Below, in pieces: positions 56,381 to 64,000 of a stretch of 64,000 bases of DNA. Position 1 is the first letter of the stretch; every line of letters begins with the position of its first letter. The translations under genes and the position numbers were made by a program. Under the pieces are notes generated by a model. The model was not told the DNA's origin, searched no databases, and was given only the letters and a program-made list of their open reading frames with translations. Origin of the DNA: Ochotona curzoniae (Eukaryota; Chordata; Mammalia; Lagomorpha; Ochotonidae); NCBI RefSeq assembly GCF_017591425.1, contig NW_024466218.1, positions 8,796,001 to 8,860,000 on the forward strand, read 5' to 3'.

Positions 56381-59300
56381 CCTACAGCACAGTATTTTCC
56401 AGAAACTGTTATTCTCTGGCTCTGATGACTCTTTAACCTACCAGACACCTTGTGACTGTATTGAGGCTTCTCAGCTAATTGGGATAATCTACCCATCTCA
56501 AGAGCCTTGATTTAATCATAGCCCAGCTGCAAACTCCCTTTTGCCACGCAAGGCAGCATGTTCACAGGTTCCAGGGATTAGGGAGTGGAACATCTCGAGG
56601 GCCCATTCTGCCGACCACAGGTGCATCGGGTAGAAGATGAAGCTGCTTGTGTTTTCAGAATGGCTGACTTGAGAATATCTAAGCGATTGCAAGAGGAGTA
56701 GCAAAAGCTGCAATTACAGAGATAGAGAGAGAAGGCCGTTAAGATTCATTAAAAGTCCATTAAAGTGGAACATTTTATGTGATTAGTCATAATAAAGACA
56801 GATAATCACATTTATTATATTTATGGCATTAAAACTGGAGCAAGGGCCAGTTCCAAGGGCAGGTGGGATGGGTGATTCTAGTGGGATTGACAAAGCTGGA
56901 ATTAAGTGGAAGGTGCTAAGAAGGGCCCTCCAGTCTTCGGTTCCCCCAGTGGCACTTTCAGTGCACACCGTGTCTGAATACTTTAGTCTTCAAAGTGAGA
57001 AAATGTCGGGAAAAGGCCATTTTGAGTCGAGGCCTGAGACAGTTCTCTGCTTCAGGGTAATTTATATCAATTCAGTTATATTACGTTTGATTGATTAGCT
57101 GTAAGAAGAGAAGCTACAGGCATGGAAGTCTGAGGCTCTGTTTACTAGCAGTATGAGGCTTAGTTTCCTGTTCTATAAAACCCACTTAATTATTCCTACA
57201 TCAGAAGGACTGTGTGAATTAAAAGGTATAATGCCACTGAAGCACTTCCACGAAGATGGGAGCACGGTTAATTGTTCAATAAGTGCTGCGCTTCTTTGTG
57301 CGATGTTATGGTTCTTACATATTGAAAATCCTTTGAAGAAGATAAGTGGGAACAGCATTGCTTTTCTTTGTTCAGATACGGGGCATGTTCAAGTTTTAAT
57401 CTTGCAATATTTTCTGCAACTATATTTCTAACTTCATCTACTCCCTGAATTAAGAAGGGAGAGCTCCATGAAAAAGGAAGGTAAAAGATTCAGGAATACA
57501 GGTAATAACGCACAGAGGGGTTATGGCAGAACTTACTGAGGGTTTAAGTAGAAAACCCACCACCCTGTGACTGAACCATCATCATCCTTGTACAAGACCC
57601 ACCATGCATAGGTGCTCAGTAAATGTTTCTGGACTGAATGCTGTGTCCTCCTGGTGTGGACTTAACTGTGTTCTTGGATAAGTTGAATATTTGAGTGACC
57701 TCAACTTCAGCCTTCAAGTCTCTGAAACTATACATCATAGCTTAGGTCATTTTCTTTGAGGTGTTTCCTAAGACTTGTAAGACAGAATTTGCTCCTTAAG
57801 TACGTGACAACTTTTAGGTTTTTTGAATCAGTTTTTACCATTACAAAAATGTTTTTTTATAGGCGGGACTCTAAGCTCACCAAAGTCAAAATTTTGTATT
57901 TTATTCATAGTTTCTCTAGCCGGGTAGGTGTTTATTAAATGAATAGATTCAGTAGGGGAGTTTTAGTTGGGGAAATCTTAGAATGTACTGTTGAAGGGAT
58001 TGTTACGGATGATAATGTCTGAAGATTGAGGTATAGTGGTTGCCTCTGCAATTTGCTATCTCAAAAAATAGAAGTTAAATATGTTGGTTGGCATAGATAA
58101 GGTGGGTAAGTACAGAGAATTTCAGCAGGAAATAGGGGTGGAAACACAACCAAATGACAAAAAAAAAAAAACTATTAATAACCATGCACCAAAAGAAGGG
58201 TGATAGAGGAATCCTGACAGATTCTTCAAAGTCGCACATTTTCCCAAGCTCAGAAGTTCACCTTCCTGTTCAGCTTCCTCTTTTCCCCTGTTGCCTTTGA
58301 GGAAGTAACCTTTGCAAGGCTGAGTTCTTTCCCTGTGGTGTTGACTTTGTTCTCTCTTAATTCCTTGTTCCATAGAGGACATATCTTTCTTCCACTTCAG
58401 TTTTATGTTCAAGGCTGGCTCTTGGTATCTTCAAAAAGATGCCCAAGTAATCTTTCCTCAAAGTTTGTCCCTTTTGGTGATCTAGTACCTCTTTTGATGT
58501 TTTTCTCTTCATCCTTATTTTCTTTCCTTGCTAATCGGGTTGTTGACTGCTTCCATCTCTTCAACCTTTATCAGCTTAGTGGTATTACTGCTGAATCTTG
58601 GATACTACTTGTGATCATCTATTTATAAAATATAGTATTCCTCAGTGCTGAACCCACTGAATTCTTCCTTTTGAAGAGTGATTTCTCTACATGTGCATAT
58701 CCTCTTTCTTCCTCCTCAGTCTTATACTACTTATTTTTGATCAAAGTATGATCATTAGCATTGCTATCTACAAATATTATCTCTAGTATTTGTTTAAACT
58801 AATGAGTACCAGTACCATCATTAGAGAAAAAAAGTGGTAAGCCAAAACAGTAGGCTATTTGCCTTGGTGGATATTGACGATTAATGGGTGGGAGTTGATT
58901 TATCACACAGGTTACAGGACAGCCTTTCTCTGGGAGATGAGATATTAGAAAGTTGTCCCTATGGAAGGCCATTTAATATCTAAGGGATATCCAGGAGTTA
59001 ACCATACAAGGGAAAATGTGTACAATTAATCATGGAAGGAGGAAATTGGAAGGGTAGAGGAGACTTAAAGGCCTGTTGGTGAAGTGGGAACCATTGGCTG
59101 TATAAGAAACAGTGGGGCTGGATCACCAGGGCTTTATAACCCATGATAAGGGAATGGGAGTGGGGTGATTAATTGAAGATTTTTAACTCCTCGGTGGCAA
59201 AATCAAATTCATGGTTTGAAAAGATTCTTCTGGCTATACAGTGTGGTAGATAAGCCATATCCTTTCTACTCTCCACTTAGCAGGCAGCTGAGACTGCTAC

Positions 59301-61409
59301 ATAGTTCAAATGAGACATAGTGGTAACTTGGAACAAAGTGGAGGTAAAGGATGAAGTAATTGATATACCTGAGTTCAGTACCCCAAAACATCCGTGAAGC
59401 CTGGGCATTACTTTCACTTAATGGTAAATATCTCAGTCAAAGGCCCCTAACCCCAGAATTTTCTAATCATACATACATGCTTTAGGGGAATAATGTCTAA
59501 ATTTATTATTTTCTAGTATACACACACATATACTATATGTATATTGATTGACTTGGTAAGTACTCTTGGAACAGATGAATCAATGAAAGTGGATGAGTGA
59601 GTCAAGGCAAACTGTGAAAAGAGTTGAGAAAACCTCAGCTTCTGTTTTTTAATTCTCTTATTTGGTGTAGCTCAAGGGAACTCACAATTATTACATCTAC
59701 TTTCTAGAATCTAGATAGGCTAGTTAGTAGCTGGAGGGATTTAGAAGAGAATGGGTGAGGAAGAAGTTTCATGGACAGTTTTGGTTTTGATATTTAGGGT
59801 GCGAAAATAGAGCAAGGTTTGTCATTGTGTCACATCTTTGTCCTCGTTGCTCATTCCTGGTCAGGAGGCATAATCACCCTGAATCATCTTGACACCTGTT
59901 TTTGTGAAAATGCCCCGTGAGAATATAAAAACCAGTGTTCCAGAGGATGATTAAGTGTTTTAATCTGCAGTCATCTAACCAAAGGTCAGGGAAATCGGGA
60001 GTCTTCTGAACAGAGTGACATTGTTCCTTGGGGTGTAGAGTCTCGGGTTCCAGCAATAAGAAAGCCACAAGATAAGTAAGAATTTAATTTCAGAACACAG
60101 CAAGTAGAGGATGCTTTGAAGTGTTGATGTAAAGTCATATGAAAATACTATGAATTTTTAAGATCATTTTACACCAAAACATTTATTTCCATTTTCCACG
60201 AATGGGTTCACTATCATCTATACAATGAGTATACTTTTAAGTTAGTAAAGAGTTCTATCAACCCTGATTTTTATATTTTCTTGTAAATAAGACTAATTGT
60301 TCACATTTTAAAGGAAAAATTCTCTACTGTTGACTAGCTTCATGACTGTATTCATGAAAAATAGTTCTACTTTCCCAATGAATATTAGACCTGTATAGTA
60401 TCTGATCTGAGCAAAGTCGGACATTGTTGGCTATTCAGTAGATCAAGTTTTCCTTAATTCTTTACATTGTTGGGCTTATTAAAGATAAATGAAAGGTAGG
60501 GTGTCTTAAGGTTAGACTTACCACCATTTTGAATTAGTTGGAGCTAACTTAATGAGTCTTTCACGTTGTTGCATCACATCTTTTCCTTGCTCACACTGCT
60601 GATCAGATGGGCAGGGCAAGTCTGGTATGCACGCAATTCGCACACTTTGTGACCACCTCTTGTGGCTTCTTTGCCTTTGTCACCAGAGATAATGAAGGAA
60701 AATTGAGAGCAGGGCAATCAGATCATTTTGTTTTTCTTTGAAATAGAAAAATGTATCTACTTCATCTTTCCCATTAGACAAAGAAATTGTTGAGTCATAA
60801 GCAATCAAGACTTGCCAGTGTTTTGAAAAGCGCATCTGTCAAAACATTAGAGCAGGGTTCTGAGTCTTGAGAAATACTGAAGGTGCAGGCACGAGGCTGA
60901 CTAGACAAGGTGGGCCAGTTTAGGCATTGTGAGATGCAACTGGGTACCTGGGCCAGACTTTCCGAGTGGGTTCTTTCAGGAGTCTGGGTAGGGCCATCCT
61001 TGTTGCTGCTCTCTTTCCCACCAGCCTCTCCCTGTTTGCCCTCAATTTTTATGAGGTGCTATTTAAGAAATTATTGTGATAAGAATCTTCACTGTCTCTT
61101 GGCACTAGCTGTGGGTTTATTTGTTCCTTGCTTTCTCTCCTGTACCCACTCCTGCCTGCTTCTCCACCCACCACTTCCTGCCTTTGCTTCCCTCCTTGCT
61201 GGTGACCTCAGTTCTTCCAGCTCCTGCCTACCCACTCTTCATCTCCGGCAGCTGGACTCTTGTTCTTTACTAGGGCTTCATGGAGTGGTGGAACAAGTTA
61301 TGCTATGCAAATGATCTGGGCACTGGGGTGTTCTTGTCCTCAAAGTCACCCCACCTGTCCTCGCCACTTCATGTAAAGGAACTATTGCTTTTCTTTTGCT
61401 TAAATTGTG
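56381..61409. other. 5 kb, SINE-poor, no gene recognised; one ancient tail at 57595-57650
   Basis: Unusually for this window, no CSINE or L1 is seen for 5 kb. 'taggtgctcagtaaatgttt' (57609-57628) is the L2/MIR-class terminus. A run of 12 A lies at 58159-58170. ORFs of 60-134 codons (for example 60910-61314) show no domain or exon borders. A fast-evolving or first/last exon could be missed by eye. Confidence 0.4.
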
Positions 61410-61654
61410 AGAGGCAGAAAGAGTGAGCTACCTTTCCCTGGTTCATTTCCTGAAATGCCAGGAAAAAACTGGTAGAAGAGACCTTGGTGCAGGTGTCCTC
61501 CTGGGTGCAGGAGCCCAATTGCTTCAGCCATTACCTGCTGCCTTCCAGGGTCTTCATTGGCAGCAGAATGGAATCAGGAGCTGAGTAGGCATCAAACACA
61601 GGCACCTAATTTGGGACTCAAATGCGTGAACTACCAGACCAAATGCCTACCCCA
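61410..61654 (-). mobile_element. CSINE, older type, minus
   Basis: 'gaggcagaaagagtgagcta' at the left (3' region), then 'gtgtcctcctgggtgcagga', 'gcccaattgcttcagccatt', 'gaatcaggagctgagtagg' and 'caaacacaggcacctaattt'. The head at the right is 'accaaatgcctacccc'. The poly(A) part is missing. Confidence 0.75.
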
Positions 61655-63592
61655 GAATAATTTTGTTTCCCGAAGGACTGGGGTATTTTTTTTTTAAAGA
61701 CACATCAGCAAAATGCTATACCACCACAAAGCAAAAAAAAAAAAAAGACCTCTTAATTTTGATATAATCTGGGGAGAGTGCTTAATCAGAGAAAATGGGT
61801 TTCTTTTTCCTTCTGTCTCTTGCTTGATGTCTTCCTTTGGTTTTTCCATTCATCCTCTGCAGAAATTTATGTGTCATTGGATCTACTTCCTCCAAACTTT
61901 GTTATTTGACTTTCAAAGTCTAGTTTTCAATGAGGCAGATAAATAAATAAATAAACTTGTTTATTATTCTGTCATTATTGCTTTATCATCATGGCATGAA
62001 ATACTGAATAATGAGGATGCAAACACCCATTTTATGGGCCTATTGCAATCTTCTCTGTATAATTAATATCTATCATTAGATGAAAGCCATGTCATTTGCA
62101 ATTTGATGCAGCTTTCTTTAGAATTCCTTGATGACTCCAAGGTAGTTTATATGCCAGTGCACCTGTTGCTTGTAATCAGGTTTTATTAGATAAATAGGCA
62201 TCTAGCCTCTTGTATGCTCTCCTTCTCTACTCATCTTCTCAAAGGGCCACTTGTAGTGGTGAGAAACAGCCTTATTATAGCTCCTTTGCATAATAAGGCC
62301 GCCTCTCCTTCCTTGCCTCCCACCAGAAGGAAATATTGCATCTGTCTCACTATAAGGGCATTCATGCTGGATGGCCTTGTTATAAAGCACAGAAGTTGGA
62401 AGCACATAAATCTAGCATACTCATAAAAAGGACGTGTCTCAGACTCGGCTTTGGGTACTCGGCTTGAGCTCTCTGTATTACTCTATTCCTGAGAACATGA
62501 GCTGTCACTGAATTTAGTAGCAAGGCCTCTTGTAATACTTTATCTCTTAGCTTAATTATACAGGAAAACACAGAAAAATTGGGTTCTACATTCATGAGGT
62601 TCACGTTTGTATGGGATCCTGCTCTTTTTGTCTTAATTTCAAGGTAGCTAAAGATTGTTGCTGATGCCAGTTACAGTGACAACACTGCCTGTTAAATTCC
62701 AGTGTCCACAGAAATCCTTGTCGGTGCTTGCTGTGGGCCAGAGGCCTCCATGAACTCACACACAAGTGTGCAAATCCATCGCCACCACTGAACTGGCAAT
62801 GCCAATGCCATGTCCCCCTAATGGAAGGTCAGTGGCTCTGGCCTTGCCTATGAAGGATGGTCCATGTCCTCATCTGGCGGAGCTCTCCCCTGACCTGGAA
62901 CCTCGAGGAGGAGTGAGCCCATCCCCAAACACGGAGGGCCTGAATGCCCTCCCACCACCCACACAATTCATTGCACAATTTCCTTATTTATACAATTCCA
63001 GAGCCTGCCTGCATTTCCTCTCAAACTATGAGATTTCTCTGGTGCAAGAGGAAACAACAAGCTAATGGACGTTTCTGTGAATGTCAATTAACTGATATGT
63101 ATTCTTGGGCAAGGATTCTCCAAACTAGATTCCAGTGACCCATTCTATGGTAGCACATAGGTTTTTTTTCCTTTATTTTTCATTAAAAAATTCATTCTCT
63201 GCCTTTCCTATCTGAGAAAATGTCTGGGGAAAAGTCCTTTAAGTGACTAGGAGTACCTAGTTCTTAATGTCTTGTGCATGAAATAAATAGATGTGGGCAC
63301 AAGTTGATTGTTTTAATCCTAGGTTTTCATCATCAATTGGGAAAACTAATGGTATCTGTCTCAGGAGAACATAGACATGAAGCAACATACCAGTATGGTG
63401 TCATGAGAAGCTAGAACTTAGAAGAAAAACACATGTGTTGAATCCTGAATTTGTTCCCAAAAGTTACGTTGTTAAGCAAATATTTAACTTCTCCATGTTC
63501 CAGTATTTATTGGGGTTTTTATTTTTTGCTTTTTCCTATCTTGTAAAGTGAAGATAACTTCTTTATTAGATTTTAGATAAAGAGTAAATGAG
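61655..63592. other. No gene; short AAAT run at 61938-61955
   Basis: Poly(A) of about 14 bases near 61733. ORFs at 61713-61946, 62202-62604 and 62766-63138 have no domain; the 99-codon one at 62766 lies in a locally GC-rich patch (62770-62960) but shows no codon or splice pattern I would trust. Confidence 0.35.
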
Positions 63593-63874
63593 GTGCCGGC
63601 ACGGTAGCTTAACAGGCTAATCCTGTACTGTTGATGCTGGCATCCCATATGGGAAAGCTCCATTTTTGATACAGCTCTCTGATTATGGAACGGGAAGGTG
63701 ATGGAGCATGGTCTGAGACCTTGTGCCCCGGCACCCACTCAGAGGAAGCTCTTGACTTCGGATTGGCTCTACTCCAGCCATTGTAGCCATTTGGGGAACG
63801 AGTGGATGAAAGATCTGTCTCTCCTTCTCTTTTATTCTGCCTTTAAAAATAAAATAAATATATAAAGAGTAAAT
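63577..63874 (+). mobile_element. CSINE, full-length, with perfect target-site duplication
   Basis: The element spans about 63593-63861: head GTGCCGGCACGGTAGCTTAA, 'ctggcatcccatatgggaaa', 'tttggggaacgagtgga', C/T-rich text and tail 'taaaaataaaataaatata'. Identical 13 bp repeats ATAAAGAGTAAAT lie at 63577-63589 and 63862-63874. The 84-codon minus-strand ORF at 63484 is a shadow. Confidence 0.9.
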
Positions 63875-63900
63875 TGTATCTTAGTAACTCCCCATAGTGT

Positions 63901-64000
63901 TGTGGGATAGCATGCTAAACTGTTGCTTGCAACAGAGGCATCCCATGTCAGAACACCCAATGCAGGTGCCTGCTAATGTGCTTGGGAAAGCAGTGGAAGA
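63901..64000 (+). mobile_element. CSINE, cut by the window end
   Basis: 'tgggatagcatgctaaactg', 'gaggcatcccatgtcagaac' and 'tgcttgggaaagcagtggaa' give the head and first half of a forward SINE. The rest lies outside. Confidence 0.75.

Noticed and set aside
60910..61314. 134-codon plus-strand ORF rich in Leu, Ser and Cys
   Set aside because: The composition follows a C/T-rich strand. No signal peptide, domain or exon border that I trust.
62766..63065. 99-codon ORF in a GC-richer patch
   Set aside because: Overlaps another frame of similar length; no domain and no clear splice sites.

Overview
This is a stretch of mammalian nuclear DNA from a lagomorph, and I see no host protein-coding exon, RNA gene or host promoter in it. 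The lagomorph call rests on about 27 copies of the lagomorph tRNA-derived SINE (CSINE) and on L1 elements of lagomorph type. The youngest SINE (9331-9674) and several others have a head and middle that I associate with pika (Ochotona) rather than rabbit; that genus call is from memory and is an inference. Almost all long ORFs lie in retroelements. The rest are short and have no recognisable domain, so the window is probably intergenic or deep intronic.

Layout. 0-9 kb: old SINEs, an L2-like tail and a complete solo LTR at 3086-3660. 9-12 kb: a nested SINE-in-SINE pair with both target-site duplications readable, an L1 ORF1 relic and a MIR. 12.9-19.3 kb: two inactive L1s in tandem, both on the minus strand: a 5'-truncated copy with a very long 3' UTR, and a longer degraded ORF2 copy. 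19-37 kb: scattered SINEs, a hAT-type DNA transposon relic, MIRs, two copies of an unassigned ancient repeat, and three SINEs lying head-to-tail at 34.3-35.3 kb. 37.7-43.9 kb: a young L1 on the minus strand. 44-64 kb: further SINEs, a 5'-truncated L1 with a long target-site duplication, a MaLR-type LTR, ancient fragments, and a SINE-poor stretch from about 55.4 to 61.4 kb.

The most notable object is the L1 at 37667-43937. It has a 1.45 kb CpG-rich 5' UTR with a 3 x 32 bp tandem repeat, an open 320-residue ORF1, and an open ORF2 in which every endonuclease, reverse transcriptase and zinc-knuckle residue I checked is present. It nevertheless stops within the last codons of ORF2: the 3' UTR and poly(A) tail are absent, a 10 bp direct repeat flanks the element, and ORF2 takes its last eleven residues and its stop codon from flanking DNA. 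Every L1-derived segment I could orient lies on the minus strand. I found no evidence of a previously undescribed biological system; the interest lies in retroelement structure.
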